From assembly GCA_029433525.1 (NCBI GenBank), contig JAQTIF010000001.1:2232001-2296000 (forward strand): DNA of 64,000 nt, given 5' to 3'. Under the pieces are notes generated by a model. It saw only the letters and a list, made by a program, of their open reading frames with translations, was not told the DNA's origin and did no database searches. How positions within the stretch are numbered: position 1 is the first letter of the stretch; every line of letters starts with the position of its first letter. Origin of the DNA: Enterobacteriaceae bacterium ESL0689 (GTDB lineage Bacteria > Pseudomonadota > Gammaproteobacteria > Enterobacterales > Enterobacteriaceae). The translations under genes were made by a program, and so were the position numbers. This document shows positions 34,228 through 46,900 of the stretch, piece by piece.

Positions 34228-35487
34228 TCATGATTTTTCATCCTGGCAGCTGGCGTAAACTTCGCTGTGTTGTGCAGTCAACTGCGCAATGCGAACAATC
34301 ACCTGTACCGCCTTTTCCATCCCTTCGAGGGTGACAAATTCATGTTTACCATGATAGTTATAGCCGCCGGTAAACAGATTGGGACAGGGTAGTCCCATAA
34401 AGGAAAGCTGGGCACCGTCAGTGCCGCCACGAATCGGTTTGATGATCGGGGTAATATCACAATCGATCATCGCCTGACGGGCGATATCCACCACATGGGG
34501 ATGTGCGACCACTTTTTCATGCATATTGTAGTAGTTGTCTGTCATATCCAGCTCAATATAGCAAGCCGGGTGCAGTCCCTTGCCGACCTTTTTCGTAATT
34601 TCGATCATTTTGCGTTTACGCGCTTCAAACTGTTTACGATCAAAATCGCGGATCAGATAATGCATTCTGGCACGATCAACGGTGCCTTTTATCTCCATCA
34701 GATGATAAAACCCCTGATAACCTTCGCTGTTTTCCGGGGTTTGATCAGCCGGAATTTCAGCGTGGATCCGGGTCGCCAGGGTCAATGCATTAACCATCAC
34801 CCCCTTCGCCGTTCCGGGATGGACATTATTACCGACAATTCTGATGATCACCGAGGCGGCATTGAAATTTTCATACTCCAGTTCCCCGACACCCCCACCG
34901 TCAACGGTATAGGCCCAGCGGGCATCAAAGGCTTGGGTGTCAAAATATTTAGCTCCCTTTCCCACCTCTTCGTCGGGGGTAAACGCGACCCGTATATCGC
35001 CGTGCGGGATCTTATTCTGCTGAAGGATCGTCAGTGCGGTCATAATTTCAGCAATACCGGCTTTATCATCGGCACCAAGTAATGTTTTACCATCGGTGGT
35101 GATCAGTGTCTGACCCAGCAGCTGATGCAGTACCGGAAACATCACTGGCGACAAGACTTCATCTCCCATACCCAGCGCAATATCGCCACCACGGTAATTA
35201 TCGACGATTTGCGGATTGACATTTTTACCACTGAAATCAGGCGCAGTATCCACATGGGCAATAAAACCAATCGCCGGGATATCACCGTCGATATTTGCCG
35301 GTAACGTTGCCATCAGGGTTCCTTTATCACTGAGTGTCACATTGACCAGCCCCATATCCTCTAATTGCTGCTGTAACAGGCGTAATAGTTTCCACTGCCC
35401 TTCGGTACTGGGTACGTGGCGCACTCCCGACTTTGACTGTGTATCCACAGCAACATATTGCAAAAAGCGCTCCAGTAATTTATCCAT
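34228..35487 (-). CDS. pepT: Peptidase T (tripeptidase)
   Basis: PepT is a zinc tripeptidase of the M20B family in the cytosol. The 419-aa protein (408 in E. coli) has metal-ligand motifs [17 protein letters not shown] near residue 75, [16 protein letters not shown] near residue 140 and [15 protein letters not shown] near residue 170, then [20 protein letters not shown]. The C-terminus runs about ten residues past E. coli ([12 protein letters not shown]). In E. coli pepT is induced by anaerobiosis through FNR; I did not find a good FNR box in the 250 bp upstream. Confidence 0.95.
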   Translation of the reverse strand: MDKLLERFLQYVAVDTQSKSGVRHVPSTEGQWKLLRLLQQQLEDMGLVNVTLSDKGTLMATLPANIDGDIPAIGFIAHVDTAPDFSGKNVNPQIVDNYRGGDIALGMGDEVLSPVMFPVLHQLLGQTLITTDGKTLLGADDKAGIAEIMTALTILQQNKIPHGDIRVAFTPDEEVGKGAKYFDTQAFDARWAYTVDGGGVGELEYENFNAASVIIRIVGNNVHPGTAKGVMVNALTLATRIHAEIPADQTPENSEGYQGFYHLMEIKGTVDRARMHYLIRDFDRKQFEARKRKMIEITKKVGKGLHPACYIELDMTDNYYNMHEKVVAHPHVVDIARQAMIDCDITPIIKPIRGGTDGAQLSFMGLPCPNLFTGGYNYHGKHEFVTLEGMEKAVQVIVRIAQLTAQHSEVYASCQDEKS

Positions 35488-35739
35488 GTCACTACCTCAT
35501 TTTTATGACAAAATCAGTGCCTGAAAAAAGCGAAAATCACAGCCTAAGATTCTGCGACCAGGCGAATAAAAAGTTAACGTATAAAGTTACATCATGTCAT
35601 AACTATTATGGTTCTGTATACGTCAGGGATTGGCGATTGTCCGGGTTTGCCGTAGAATGCTTGCCCTTATTGATGCTGTGCAATACTTAACCCATCAGGG
35701 TCGGTCATCCATTTCGTTTATAGGGTACTGAATAAAAAA

Positions 35740-36858
35740 TTGAACACACAACCGCGTTCGCTTTCACCGCTAGTGCAACTGACAGCCATTCGCAAAAGTT
35801 TTGCTGATAAAATGGTTATTCCGGATCTCAATATGACCATTCATGACGGCGAGTTTCTGACGCTACTTGGCCCTTCAGGCTGTGGAAAAACTACCGTTCT
35901 TCGTTTACTCGCCGGTCTTGAAACCGTGGACAACGGACGTATTGATCTTGAGGGACAAGAGATCACCCATGTTGCCGCCGAGCATCGTCACGTCAATACC
36001 GTCTTTCAGAGTTACGCGTTGTTTCCTCATATGACGGTATTCGACAATGTCGCTTTTGGCTTACGGATGCAAAAAACTCCGGCAACCGAGATTACTCCCC
36101 GCGTCATTGATGCCTTACAGATGGTACAACTGGCGGAGTTCGCGCAACGTAAACCCCATCAGTTATCGGGCGGTCAGCAACAGCGTGTTGCCATCGCCCG
36201 GGCGGTGGTGAATAAACCGCGTCTGTTGTTGTTAGATGAACCGTTATCCGCTCTCGATTATAAACTGCGTAAACAGATGCAGAACGAGCTCAAAGCACTG
36301 CAACGTCAGCTCGGTATCACATTCGTTTTTGTCACCCACGATCAGGAAGAAGCGCTGACAATGTCTGATCGCATTATCGTGATGCGCGAAGGTCGCATTG
36401 AGCAACAAGGCACCCCGCGCGAAATCTACGAAGAGCCAGACAATCTGTTTGTCGCTCGATTTATTGGCGAGATCAATGTGTTCAATGCCACCGTCATTGA
36501 ACCTCTTGATGATCAACATGCCCGGGCCAGTGTCGAAGGACGGGAATGTAATATCTGTGTCAAATTTCCGGTCAGCAAGGGGCAGTCGCTGAATGTTTTG
36601 CTACGACCGGAAGATCTGCGTGTCGATGAAATTCACGGCAGCGACAAAACGGACGGGTTAATCGGTTATATTCGCGAGCGCAATTATAAAGGCATGACCC
36701 TCGAATCGGTGGTCGAGCTGGAAAATGGCAAAATAGTCACGGTCAGTGAATTTTTTAATGAAGACGATCCTGATTTTGATCATTCCCTGAACCAGAAAAT
36801 GGCCATTAACTGGGTAGAGAGCTGGGAGGTGGTACTGGCTGATGAAGAACATCTTTAA
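35740..36858 (+). CDS. potA: Spermidine/putrescine ABC transporter ATPase PotA
   Basis: PotA is the ATPase of the PotABCD polyamine importer. Walker A ([18 protein letters not shown]), the signature [16 protein letters not shown], Walker B ([12 protein letters not shown]) and the C-terminal TOBE region ([13 protein letters not shown]) are present. The start is unclear: there is no ATG. The TTG at 35740 gives 372 aa; an upstream CTG at 35728 reads LNKKLNTQP, which also aligns with the E. coli N-terminus. AGGG lies at 35722-35725. A rare start codon is therefore likely. Confidence 0.94.
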   Translation: MNTQPRSLSPLVQLTAIRKSFADKMVIPDLNMTIHDGEFLTLLGPSGCGKTTVLRLLAGLETVDNGRIDLEGQEITHVAAEHRHVNTVFQSYALFPHMTVFDNVAFGLRMQKTPATEITPRVIDALQMVQLAEFAQRKPHQLSGGQQQRVAIARAVVNKPRLLLLDEPLSALDYKLRKQMQNELKALQRQLGITFVFVTHDQEEALTMSDRIIVMREGRIEQQGTPREIYEEPDNLFVARFIGEINVFNATVIEPLDDQHARASVEGRECNICVKFPVSKGQSLNVLLRPEDLRVDEIHGSDKTDGLIGYIRERNYKGMTLESVVELENGKIVTVSEFFNEDDPDFDHSLNQKMAINWVESWEVVLADEEHL

Positions 36859-37699
36859 ATTCCAGCATCTGGCGGTAGCGACCATTGTCGGCTGGCTGGT
36901 GCTGTTTGTTTTTTTGCCCAATCTGATGATTATCGGCACCAGCTTTCTGACCCGCGATGATGCCCATTTTGTCAAAATGGCCTTTAGCCTGGATAATTAC
37001 GCCCGGCTGGCTGATCCGCTCTATTATGAGGTGTTATTACACTCGCTGAATATGGCGCTACTGGCAACCCTCAGCTGCCTGTTACTCGGCTATCCTTTTG
37101 CCTGGTTTATCGCCAGCATGCCGCACAAGATACGCCCGTTATTGCTGTTTTTGCTGATCGTCCCGTTCTGGACCAACTCACTGATCCGCATCTATGGCCT
37201 GAAAATTTTTCTCAGCACCAATGGCTATCTCAATAGTTTTCTGTTGTGGCTGGGGGTGATTGATACCCCTTTGCGGATCATGTACACCCCACTGGCGGTG
37301 ATTATTGGCCTGACCTATATTCTCTTGCCTTTTATGGTGATGCCCCTCTATGCCAGCATCGAGAAACTCGATCGCCCGTTGCTGGAAGCAGCCAGAGACC
37401 TGGGAGCCAGCCAACTGCAGACATTTATTCGCATCATTATTCCCCTGACCATGCCGGGCATTATCGCTGGCTGCCTGCTGGTTATGTTACCGGCAATGGG
37501 GATGTTCTATATTTCTGACCTGATGGGGGGCGCGAAAAATCTGCTGATTGGTAACGTGATTAAAAGTCAGTTTCTCAATATCCGTGACTGGCCTTTTGGC
37601 GCAGCCACCAGCATTACCCTGACTTTAGTCATGGGACTGATGCTGTTGATATACTGGCGTGCCGCCCGTTTATTAAATCAGAAGGCAGATGTGGAATGA
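36842..37699 (+). CDS. potB: Spermidine/putrescine ABC transporter permease PotB
   Basis: The 285-aa inner membrane permease has six hydrophobic segments and the binding-protein-dependent transport motif [20 protein letters not shown] (EAA loop) that contacts PotA. It overlaps potA by 17 bases and potC by 4 bases, so all are translated as one operon. Length agrees with E. coli PotB apart from a few terminal residues. Confidence 0.95.
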   Translation: MKNIFKFQHLAVATIVGWLVLFVFLPNLMIIGTSFLTRDDAHFVKMAFSLDNYARLADPLYYEVLLHSLNMALLATLSCLLLGYPFAWFIASMPHKIRPLLLFLLIVPFWTNSLIRIYGLKIFLSTNGYLNSFLLWLGVIDTPLRIMYTPLAVIIGLTYILLPFMVMPLYASIEKLDRPLLEAARDLGASQLQTFIRIIIPLTMPGIIAGCLLVMLPAMGMFYISDLMGGAKNLLIGNVIKSQFLNIRDWPFGAATSITLTLVMGLMLLIYWRAARLLNQKADVE

Positions 37700-38481
37700 C
37701 CGGGCGCGTATTACGTGGCAGCTTTATGCTCGCCCTCTATAGCTGGTTATATATTCCGATCATCATTCTGATCGTCAATTCATTTAACAGCTCTCGTTTC
37801 GCGATCCACTGGCAGGGATTCACCACCGCATGGTATCAACGGCTGATCCACAACGATAGCCTGTTACAGGCGGCACAACATTCACTGTCTATCGCCTTTC
37901 TGTCGGCCACATTTGCGACCCTGACAGGCTCGTTGACCGCTGTCGCGCTATACCGTTATCGTTTTCGCGGTAAACCCTTCGTCAGCGGGATGTTATATGT
38001 GGTGATGATGTCGCCAGATATCGTCATGGCTATCTCTCTGCTGGTGCTGTTTATGATCATCGGTATCCAGCTCGGTTTCTGGTCTTTGCTGTTCTCACAT
38101 ATCACCTTCTGCCTGCCCTTCGTGGTCATTACCGTCTATTCACGCCTGAAAGGCTTCGATGTGCGGATGCTGGAGGCGGCGAAAGATCTTGGTGCCAGTG
38201 AAACCACCATTCTGAGCCGGATCATTTTACCGCTGGCCTTACCCGCCGTGGCTGCCGGATGGCTGCTGAGTTTTACCCTGTCAATGGATGACGTGGTGGT
38301 GGCCTCATTTGTGACCGGCCCGGATTACGAAATCCTGCCGCTGAAGATCTATTCAATGGTCAAAGTCGGGGTCTCACCTGAAGTGAACGCTCTGGCGACG
38401 ATCCTGTTAATTCTATCGCTGATGATGGTCATTGCCAGTCAGCTCATTGCTCGTGATAAAACCCGGGGGAAATCAATATGA
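37696..38481 (+). CDS. potC: Spermidine/putrescine ABC transporter permease PotC
   Basis: The 261-aa permease (264 in E. coli) has six membrane segments, the EAA loop LEAAKDLGASETTILSRIIL and the conserved SFTLSMDDVVVASFVTGP near residue 195. It pairs with PotB to form the channel. ATGA overlaps join it to potB upstream and potD downstream. Confidence 0.95.
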   Translation: MTGRVLRGSFMLALYSWLYIPIIILIVNSFNSSRFAIHWQGFTTAWYQRLIHNDSLLQAAQHSLSIAFLSATFATLTGSLTAVALYRYRFRGKPFVSGMLYVVMMSPDIVMAISLLVLFMIIGIQLGFWSLLFSHITFCLPFVVITVYSRLKGFDVRMLEAAKDLGASETTILSRIILPLALPAVAAGWLLSFTLSMDDVVVASFVTGPDYEILPLKIYSMVKVGVSPEVNALATILLILSLMMVIASQLIARDKTRGKSI

Positions 38482-39524
38482 AATTATCGCCTCGTCTCCT
38501 GCTCGCCGCAGGCGCGCTTGTGCTCGGTATGAACACGGTTCATGCCGACAATAGCAAAACGCTCTATTTCTACAACTGGACCGAATATGTACCGCCAGGA
38601 CTGCTGGAGCAGTTCACGAAAGAGACCGGGATCAAGGTTATCTATTCCACTTACGAGTCGAATGAAACCATGTATGCGAGACTCAAAACCTACCAGCAGG
38701 GTGCCTATGATCTGGTAGTGCCATCGACCTATTTTGTCGCGAAGATGCGTAAAGAGGGGATGCTGCAAAAAATTGATAAAAGCAAACTGACGCAGTTCCA
38801 CCATCTTGATCCGCTGATGCTAAACAAACCTTTTGATCCCAATAATGACTACTCTGTGCCCTATATCTGGGGGGCCACCGCCATTGGTATCAACAGTCAG
38901 GCTATCGATCCGCAAACCATCACCCGCTGGGCGGATCTGTGGAAGCCACAATACAAAAACAGTCTGCTGCTCACCGACGATGCCCGCGAAGTGTTCCAGA
39001 TTGCGCTACGTAAGCTGGGCTATTCCGGTAATACCACTAATCCGCAAGAAATTGCTGCCGCCTATGAAGAACTGAAAAAGCTGATGCCTAACATCGCGGC
39101 ATTCAATTCCGATAATCCCGCCAGTCCCTATATGGAGGGCGAAGTTAACCTCGGCATGGTGTGGAATGGTTCGGCATGGGTTGCCCGCCAGTCCGGAACG
39201 CCACTGACGGTGGTCTGGCCCGAAGAGGGGGGGATTTTCTGGATGGATAGCCTGGCGATCCCGGCCAACGCGAAAAATGTCGATGGCGCACTGAAACTGA
39301 TCGATTTTCTGCTACGTCCGGAAATCGCCAGACAGGTGGCAGAAACCATTGGCTATCCGACACCCAACCTGACCGCACGCAAAATGCTGGCTCCGGAAGT
39401 GGCGAATGATAAATCGCTCTACCCCGACGCCGACACCTTCGCCAGAGGCGAGTGGCAGAATGATGTCGGCAGTACCAACGTACTCTATGAAGAGTATTAC
39501 CAGAAGCTCAAAGCCGGTCATTAA
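38478..39524 (+). CDS. potD: Spermidine/putrescine periplasmic binding protein PotD
   Basis: The 348-aa precursor equals the E. coli length, with a Sec signal peptide (hydrophobic core [12 protein letters not shown], cleavage after VHA) and the mature start [20 protein letters not shown]. Polyamine-site residues lie in [11 protein letters not shown] and [11 protein letters not shown]. It delivers spermidine and putrescine to PotBC. Its stop overlaps the tail of cobB on the other strand by four bases. Confidence 0.96.
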   Translation: MKLSPRLLLAAGALVLGMNTVHADNSKTLYFYNWTEYVPPGLLEQFTKETGIKVIYSTYESNETMYARLKTYQQGAYDLVVPSTYFVAKMRKEGMLQKIDKSKLTQFHHLDPLMLNKPFDPNNDYSVPYIWGATAIGINSQAIDPQTITRWADLWKPQYKNSLLLTDDAREVFQIALRKLGYSGNTTNPQEIAAAYEELKKLMPNIAAFNSDNPASPYMEGEVNLGMVWNGSAWVARQSGTPLTVVWPEEGGIFWMDSLAIPANAKNVDGALKLIDFLLRPEIARQVAETIGYPTPNLTARKMLAPEVANDKSLYPDADTFARGEWQNDVGSTNVLYEEYYQKLKAGH

Positions 39525-40381
39525 TCATCACGGGCGGCGGCGTCACTGCGCCGTCCCGCAGGCAGACTCGCCAGTAAGTGTTCGACAAAGCTGACCACCT
39601 GCTGGCTTGCCGGACCATAATGCTTTTCGGCAAACTCGCTCTCCACCAGGCTCGGCTCAAGATTAAGCTCCACGGTATGCGCCCCCTGTAAACGGGCGCT
39701 ATGCACAAAACCAGCAGCCGGATACACATGCCCGGAGGTGCCAATCGCAATAAAGATATCCGCCTGCGCCAGGGCACGGTCAATTTCCGCCATCCCCAGC
39801 GGCATCTCACCAAACCAGACGATATGTGGCCGCAACGGGGCCGGTGGCTGGCAACAGTGACAGCGATCCTCCGCCATTACATCACCGTGCCACTCCTGTA
39901 TCTTTCCGCTCCGGGTACAGCGTACCTTCAGTAATTCACCATGCATATGGATAATCCGCCTGCTTCCGGATCTTTCATGCAGATTATCGATATTTTGTGT
40001 TACCAGCAGAAAATGAGCGCCCAGCGCCGCTTCGAGATGCGCCAGCGCCTGATGCGCCGGATTCGGCGCGATATCCGGTTGCTGTAGCTGACGGCGCAGA
40101 GAATTATAAAATGTCTGCACCCGTGCCGGATCGCGGACAAATCCTTGTGGCGTCGCGACATCTTCGACCCGCTCGCCTTCCCACAGTCCATCGGCGGCGC
40201 GGAATGTTTTGATCCCCGACTCCGCCGAGATCCCGGCACCGGTTAATATAACCACGCACGGCTTATGCATTAGCGCAGCCATGACCTTATCAATAAAAAA
40301 AACCTGCTCGCGCATACGTTCACGCAATCGGCGCTTTTTATGCCGAAAACGACTTAATTGTTGTAAACGACGCGATAACAT
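39521..40381 (-). CDS. cobB: NAD-dependent protein deacylase CobB (sirtuin)
   Basis: CobB removes acetyl and succinyl groups from lysines, for example on acetyl-CoA synthetase. The 286-aa protein has a basic N-terminal extension ([20 protein letters not shown]), the NAD motif [20 protein letters not shown], the desuccinylase Tyr/Arg in FYNSLRRQL, catalytic His in IIHMHGEL and zinc-binding cysteines including CHCC. In E. coli nagK follows cobB, but here lolE comes next after a 200-bp gap, so nagK is missing at this spot. Confidence 0.95.
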   Translation of the reverse strand: MLSRRLQQLSRFRHKKRRLRERMREQVFFIDKVMAALMHKPCVVILTGAGISAESGIKTFRAADGLWEGERVEDVATPQGFVRDPARVQTFYNSLRRQLQQPDIAPNPAHQALAHLEAALGAHFLLVTQNIDNLHERSGSRRIIHMHGELLKVRCTRSGKIQEWHGDVMAEDRCHCCQPPAPLRPHIVWFGEMPLGMAEIDRALAQADIFIAIGTSGHVYPAAGFVHSARLQGAHTVELNLEPSLVESEFAEKHYGPASQQVVSFVEHLLASLPAGRRSDAAARDD

Positions 40382-40581
40382 AACAACTCCTGACGGTTAA
40401 TAAGGCAAAAAGAAAAACTACACCGTCAGCCGATCTGCCGTATCCCCCGCTGACGGATATGCCGGTGATATACCCTTTACCATCGGTAGATTCCGCTATT
40501 TCCTGAATCACGCTGCTACTGGCGACAATGATGGCCGAAAAAGTGCTTTTCCGTACCCTGCCTCATGTTATCGGCTGGTGC

Positions 40582-41826
40582 TTACTGACCACTCAGGATG
40601 CGCGCAGGCTCAAGGCGACTCGCGCGCCGCGCGGGATACCAGCTTGCCAGCAAGCTCAGCAAAAGAGCGGTTATCAGTACATACAATACGTCGCGCCAGT
40701 GCAGTTCAGAGGGCAGAAAATCAATAAAATAGATATCACCCGACAGCAGTTTGTGGCCGGTCAGCCGCTCGATGCCCTGCATTATCGCCGTCAGATTTAA
40801 CGCCCCGACGGTGCCGATCAACACACCGATCAGACTGCCGACAGAACCGGCCAATAAACCATACCAGATAAAAATAACCCGAATCAGGCGATCTTTCGCC
40901 CCAAGGGTGCGTAATACCGCAATATCACTGCTTTTATCTTTCACCGCCAGCACCAGGGTCGAGACAATATTAAAACAGGCCACCCCGATCACCAGTACCA
41001 TCGCCAGATACATAATGGCACGGATCATCTGAATATCACGGTACATATAGCCGTAAGTTCCAATCCAGCTTTTGATATACAGGTTGCTGTTGATCGCCTC
41101 GCCCGCTGCCCGTACCAGAGTACTAGCGCGAAACACATCGCTGACTTTAATCGCTATTCCGCTGACACTGTTATCCATATCCAGGTACTGTTGCGCATCG
41201 CTCAGCGGGATCATGGCAAAACTATGATCGAGCTGACCGCTTAACTGTAGCACACCGGATACCTGTAATCTGATGCGCTTTGGCTGACGAAGCTGATGCC
41301 CGGCATCGGTGTTCGGGATCATGATGGTAATCCAGCCCCCCGGCTGGACATGCAGCGCATCGGCCACTCCTTTACCCAGAATAATCTGTTGTTTACCGGC
41401 CTGAAAATCGCGCCAGCCATGATGCAGGACAAAACGCGGCAAGGCGCTCAGGCGGCTCTCCTGTTGCGGGTCCACTCCTTTCACCTGAATCGCCCGCATG
41501 TTATTACCGTTCTCCACCAGCCCGGTGAAATGAATATAGGGCGCTGCGGCGACGATGCCCTTCACCTGCTCAACCTTTTCCAGCGCATGCGGCCAGTCAT
41601 ACCAGGGTTGTTGTTGTGGTTCAATCTCGCCATGGGGCACGACGGCCAGAATACGCTGATTCAGCTCGCGTTCGAAACCATTCATCGCGCTCAGACCGAT
41701 GATCAATACCGCGACACCGAGGGCAATGCCAGTGGTTGAAATCAGCGAGATGAGCGACACCATGCCACCCCGCCGCCGTCCACGACTAAAACGCAGCGCA
41801 ATACGCAGTGATAATGGCAGGGTCAT
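40582..41826 (-). CDS. lolE: Lipoprotein-releasing system permease LolE
   Basis: LolE is one of two membrane subunits of LolCDE, which extracts outer-membrane lipoproteins from the inner membrane and passes them to LolA. The 414-aa length equals E. coli. It has one N-terminal helix ([20 protein letters not shown]), a large periplasmic domain and three C-terminal helices, with [19 protein letters not shown] at the ATPase contact. It overlaps lolD by four bases. Confidence 0.96.
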   Translation of the reverse strand: MTLPLSLRIALRFSRGRRRGGMVSLISLISTTGIALGVAVLIIGLSAMNGFERELNQRILAVVPHGEIEPQQQPWYDWPHALEKVEQVKGIVAAAPYIHFTGLVENGNNMRAIQVKGVDPQQESRLSALPRFVLHHGWRDFQAGKQQIILGKGVADALHVQPGGWITIMIPNTDAGHQLRQPKRIRLQVSGVLQLSGQLDHSFAMIPLSDAQQYLDMDNSVSGIAIKVSDVFRASTLVRAAGEAINSNLYIKSWIGTYGYMYRDIQMIRAIMYLAMVLVIGVACFNIVSTLVLAVKDKSSDIAVLRTLGAKDRLIRVIFIWYGLLAGSVGSLIGVLIGTVGALNLTAIMQGIERLTGHKLLSGDIYFIDFLPSELHWRDVLYVLITALLLSLLASWYPARRASRLEPARILSGQ

Positions 41827-42527
41827 GCGCGGGCTCCGGTCAATGTCAGCTCATCATTCAGACAACCATCGCGCATCTCCAGTTGCCGGTTCATCCGTTT
41901 TGCCAGTTGCAGATCATGGGTGACCACCAGAAAAGCGGTGTTGCGGGCAAGATTAAGCTCAGCGAGCAGCTGGAAAATAGTGTCGGCATTACGGGCATCG
42001 AGATTACCGGTCGGTTCATCGGCCAGTACCAGACGCGGATTATTGACCAGCGCACGGGCAATCGCCACCCGCTGGCGCTCGCCCCCCGACAGGGCTGACG
42101 GACGATGGTCGCTGCGATGTTCCAGCCCCACAGCCTTGAGCATCGCCCGCGCCTGGCGTTCGATCTCCGACGCCCGCTGTTTCCCGATCAGCAACGGCAT
42201 GGCGACATTTTCCAGCGCACTAAAGTCGGGCAACAGATGATGAAACTGATAAATAAAACCCAGTTCGCGATTGCGTAAATCAGCACGCGCGGCGGCGGTG
42301 AGTTGCTTCAGCGACTGGCCGGAAAAAATCACATCGCCCGACGTTGGCGTGTCCAGCCCCCCCAGAAGATGTAGTAATGTGCTCTTACCCGAACCGGAAG
42401 AGCCGACAATCGCCATCGTCTCCCCTTCAGCGATACTGAAGCTGACATGGTGTAACACATCAGTCTGTACCTGACCCTCCTGATAGCGTTTGCAGAGATT
42501 GTCGCATTGCAGCAGGATCTTATTCAT
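41823..42527 (-). CDS. lolD: Lipoprotein-releasing system ATPase LolD
   Basis: LolD powers LolCDE. The 234-aa protein has Walker A ([20 protein letters not shown]), the Lol motif near [20 protein letters not shown], signature [16 protein letters not shown] and Walker B ([12 protein letters not shown]). The start at 42527 ([18 protein letters not shown]) matches E. coli; the longer frame reads into lolC. It overlaps lolC by eight bases and lolE by four. Confidence 0.96.
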   Translation of the reverse strand: MNKILLQCDNLCKRYQEGQVQTDVLHHVSFSIAEGETMAIVGSSGSGKSTLLHLLGGLDTPTSGDVIFSGQSLKQLTAAARADLRNRELGFIYQFHHLLPDFSALENVAMPLLIGKQRASEIERQARAMLKAVGLEHRSDHRPSALSGGERQRVAIARALVNNPRLVLADEPTGNLDARNADTIFQLLAELNLARNTAFLVVTHDLQLAKRMNRQLEMRDGCLNDELTLTGARA

Positions 42528-43719
42528 AACGTAAAGCCTCGGCTGGTTGAATAGTAGCAGCGCGCCAGGAGGGATACAGTGTCGATAGCAGTGCCAGCCC
42601 CGTGGCAATAAGCGCAATAAGGGTCACCTGAGAAGGTATGATGACAACCGGCAGTTCACCACCGCCAGCAAATAAACCGAACGTCGGCAGCAGATAATTT
42701 AACTGGCTGGCGAGTAATATACCCAGCAAAGTCCCCAGTAACGCGCCGATAATTCCCGCGCTGGCGCCCTGGACGATGAAGATCAGCATAATCTGCCGGG
42801 GAGTCAGGCCGAGGGTTTGCAGGATCGCCACCTCCCCCTGCTTTTCCATGACCATCATGCCAAGCGAGGTGATAATATTAAACGCGGCTACCGCAACGAT
42901 CAGGCTCAGCAGCAGTCCCATCATGTTCTTTTCCATACGCACGGCCTGGAATAACTCCCCTTTGCGCTGACGCCAGTCCTGCCATGTCATGGCCGATGGC
43001 AGCGGTTGCTGACTGAGCTCATCCACCTGTAAAGGCTGATTAAGCCACAGACGCCAGCCGGTGATATTTCCCTCTGGATAACGCATCAGACGAGAAGCAT
43101 CGCTGATATTGACCAGCATCTGATAGCCGTCCACTTCACTACCGGCGGCAAAAGTGCCAATCACATGAAATAAACGCTGGCTGGGGAGACGTCCCATCGG
43201 GGTGAACTGACTGGCAGAGGGCACCATCAAGCGGATCTGATCCCCGCGCTTTACCGCCAGCTGGCTTGCCAGTCGCTCACCCAGAATGATGTTATAGCGA
43301 CCCGGCTGCAAATCGCTTTGTGCCACGTTGATTAAAAAAGGGGTCAGCGGATCGTCCTGCGTCGGCTCGATTCCCAGCATCACTCCTACCGCCACATTGC
43401 TGGCACTTTGCAATACCACATCGCTGGTGGTGATCGGGGCGATATCCGTCACCCCGGCTAACTGAATCGCGCTTTGCGGTAATTGCTGGGGATTAAGCGA
43501 CCCTTGTGGGGTGCTGACAATCGCCAGGGGCATCAGGCCCAGGATATTATTTTGCAGCTCACGCTCAAAGCCATTCATCACCGACAACACCGTGATTAAC
43601 GCCATCACACCAAGCATGATACCAATAGTCGAAAGCCAGGAAACAAAGCGACCGAAGCGGTCAGCAGCGCGTCCACGCATATAACGAAGGCCAATAAAGA
43701 GTGCCGCAGGCTGGTACAT
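42520..43719 (-). CDS. lolC: Lipoprotein-releasing system permease LolC
   Basis: The 399-aa protein equals E. coli LolC. It has an N-terminal helix ([20 protein letters not shown]), a periplasmic domain that recruits LolA, and three C-terminal helices with [20 protein letters not shown] at the ATPase interface. It begins the lolCDE operon, divergent from mfd across about 200 bp, as in E. coli. Confidence 0.96.
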   Translation of the reverse strand: MYQPAALFIGLRYMRGRAADRFGRFVSWLSTIGIMLGVMALITVLSVMNGFERELQNNILGLMPLAIVSTPQGSLNPQQLPQSAIQLAGVTDIAPITTSDVVLQSASNVAVGVMLGIEPTQDDPLTPFLINVAQSDLQPGRYNIILGERLASQLAVKRGDQIRLMVPSASQFTPMGRLPSQRLFHVIGTFAAGSEVDGYQMLVNISDASRLMRYPEGNITGWRLWLNQPLQVDELSQQPLPSAMTWQDWRQRKGELFQAVRMEKNMMGLLLSLIVAVAAFNIITSLGMMVMEKQGEVAILQTLGLTPRQIMLIFIVQGASAGIIGALLGTLLGILLASQLNYLLPTFGLFAGGGELPVVIIPSQVTLIALIATGLALLSTLYPSWRAATIQPAEALRYE

Positions 43720-43932
43720 ATCATCTGTCAGGTTGCTGTTTACCAGGGCAAGAGTATATAAGCGATCCCAGCGATAAGTAATGACTTATTTTTGTTATGG
43801 CATAGATTCTCTTGCCCGCCAGCAGATCAGCGATACAGGTTGGCGAATTTAAAATGATCACGGATAATCAGCAGAGAAATATCAGTATGTTGCTCACCGC
43901 CGTACTATGCTAAAGAGATAATGATACCGTCT

Positions 43933-46900
43933 ATGCCTCAACAATATCGATTCCCGCTGCCGGTCAAAGCCGGCGATCAGCGCCAGCTCGGCGAACTGAC
44001 TGGTGCTGCCTGCGCCACTTTAGTGACAGAAATAACGGAACGTCATCCTGGCCCGGTGGTTCTGATCGCACCCGATATGCAAAATAGTCTGCGTCTGTAT
44101 GATGAGATCCGCCAGTTTACTGACAGTACGGTGATAAAGCTGGCAGACTGGGAAACCCTGCCTTACGACAGTTTTTCGCCACATCAGGATATTATCTCTT
44201 CCCGTCTCGCGACGTTGTATCAGTTACCCTCCCGGCAACAAGGGGTACTTATCGTGCCTGTCAGCACGTTGATGCAGCGTGTCTGCCCGCACAGTTATCT
44301 GCACAGCCACGCGCTGATGATGCAAAAAGGCCAGCACTTATCACGCGATAATCTGCGCGCGCAGCTGGAGAGTGCCGGTTACCGTCATGTCGATCAGGTG
44401 ATGGAGCATGGCGAATATGCCACCCGTGGCGCATTGCTTGATCTGTTTCCCATGGGCAGCGAGCACCCTTATCGCCTCGACTTTTTCGATGATGAAATCG
44501 ACAGCCTGCGCCTGTTCGACGTCGATAATCAGCGCACACAGCAAGAGGTCGAGGCGATTAATTTGTTGCCCGCTCATGAATTTCCTACCGACCAGGCCGC
44601 GATTGAACTGTTTCGCAGCCAGTGGCGTGAGCGCTTTGAGATCAAACGTGATGCCGAACATATTTACCAGCAGGTCAGCAAAGGCACCTTACCTAATGGC
44701 ATCGAATACTGGCAGCCGCTGTTTTTCAACGCACCATTATTGCCCCTGTTTCACTATTTCCCGGCCAACACGCTGATCGTCAATACCGGCGATCTGACCG
44801 CCAGTGCCCAGCGCTTTAGCGACGAGATCAACGCCCGTTTCACCAGCCGTGGCGTCGATCCCATGCGGCCACTTCTGCCGCCAGAAGCGCTCTGGTTATC
44901 CCCTGACGCGCTATTTAGCGAACTGAAAAAGTGGCCGCGTATTCAGCTAAAAACAGCACATCTGGCAGAAAAAGCCGCCAATACTAACCTCGGTTATCAG
45001 ACGCTGCCCGATCTCGCAATTCAGTCGCAGAATAAAGCACCACTGGATAAGTTACGTGCTTTCCTCGAAACGTTCAGCGGCCCGGTGATCTTCTCGGTGG
45101 AAAGCGAAGGCCGCCGGGAAGCGCTAAACGAAATGCTGGCGCGGATTAAAATTGCACCGACACCGATTCAGCGCCTTGACGCCGCCACGGGTCGGGGGCG
45201 CTATTTGATGATCGGCGCGGCCGAACATGGATTTATTGACAGTCAGAATAATCTGGCGCTGATTTGTGAAAGCGACTTACTGGGCGAGCGGGTCTCTCGT
45301 CGCCAGCAGGATACACGGCGGACGATTAATCCCGACACATTAATTCGTAATCTGGCAGAACTGCATCCGGGACAGCCGGTGGTACACCTTGAGCATGGTG
45401 TCGGTCGTTACGCTGGCATGACCACCCTCGAAACGGGCGGGATAAAAGGTGAATACCTGATGCTGACCTATGCCAACGACGCCCGACTGTATGTTCCGGT
45501 TTCATCGTTGCATCTTATCAGTCGCTATGCCGGCGAGTCGGAAGAAAATGCGCCGCTGCATAAACTCGGCAGCGACGCCTGGTCACGGGCGCGGCAAAAA
45601 GCGGCGGAGAAAGTTCGCGACGTGGCGGCAGAATTGCTGGATATTTACGCCCAGCGGGCCGCCAAACCGGGCTTTGCTTTTCACCATGATCGTGAACAGT
45701 ATCGCCTGTTCTGCGCCGGTTTCCCCTTTGAAACAACAGCGGATCAGGCGCAGGCGATTAATGCCGTGCTCAGCGATATGTGCCAGCCGGTGGCGATGGA
45801 TCGTCTGGTCTGTGGTGATGTCGGCTTCGGCAAGACCGAAGTTGCGATGCGGGCTGCTTTTCTCGCGGTAGAGAACCATAAACAGGTGGCGGTGCTGGTT
45901 CCGACGACACTGCTGGCACAACAACACTTTGACAACTTCTGTGACCGTTTTGCCAACTGGCCAATACGTATCGAAATGCTGTCACGTTTTCGCAGTGCCA
46001 AAGAGCAGGCGCATATTCTCGAACAGGCAAAAGAGGGGAAGATCGATATTCTGATCGGCACCCATAAATTGCTGCAAAACGATGTCCAATTGCGCGATTT
46101 AGGGCTATTAATCGTTGATGAAGAGCATCGCTTTGGCGTGCGTCACAAAGAGCGGATTAAAGCACTACGCGCCGATGTCGATATCCTGACCTTAACCGCG
46201 ACGCCGATCCCCCGAACCCTGAATATGGCCATGAGTGGCATGCGTGATCTATCGATTATTGCCACCCCACCCGCCCGCCGCCTGGCGGTGAAAACCTTTG
46301 TGCGCGAATACGATAAGTTAGTGGTGCGCGAGGCGATGCTGCGTGAAATACTGCGCGGCGGCCAGGTCTATTACCTCTACAATGATGTCGCTACTATCCA
46401 GAAGGCCGCCGACCGTCTCGCTGAGCTGGTACCGGAAGCGCGGATCACCATCGGTCACGGACAAATGCGCGAGCGCGAGCTGGAGCGGGTGATGAATGAT
46501 TTTCATCATCAACGTTTTAATGTGCTGGTGTGTACGACAATTATCGAAACCGGTATCGATATCCCAACCGCGAATACGATTATCATTGAACGTGCCGATC
46601 ATTTTGGTCTCGCCCAGCTTCACCAGTTACGCGGGCGGGTCGGCCGTTCCTTCCATCAGGCCTATGCCTGGCTGTTAACGCCCCCGCCCAAAGCGATGAC
46701 GACCGATGCCAGAAAACGACTGGAAGCGATTGCGGCACTGGAAGATCTGGGGGCCGGATTCGCGCTGGCAACCCATGATCTCGAAATCCGTGGTGCCGGT
46801 GAGTTACTCGGCGAAGAGCAAAGCGGCCAGATGACGACGATCGGTTTTTCTCTGTACATGGAAATGCTGGAGAACGCCGTTGACGCATTGAAAGCCGGAC

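Noticed and set aside
35488..35740. FNR site upstream of pepT
   Set aside because: No TTGAT-N4-ATCAA-like sequence with fewer than three mismatches was seen.
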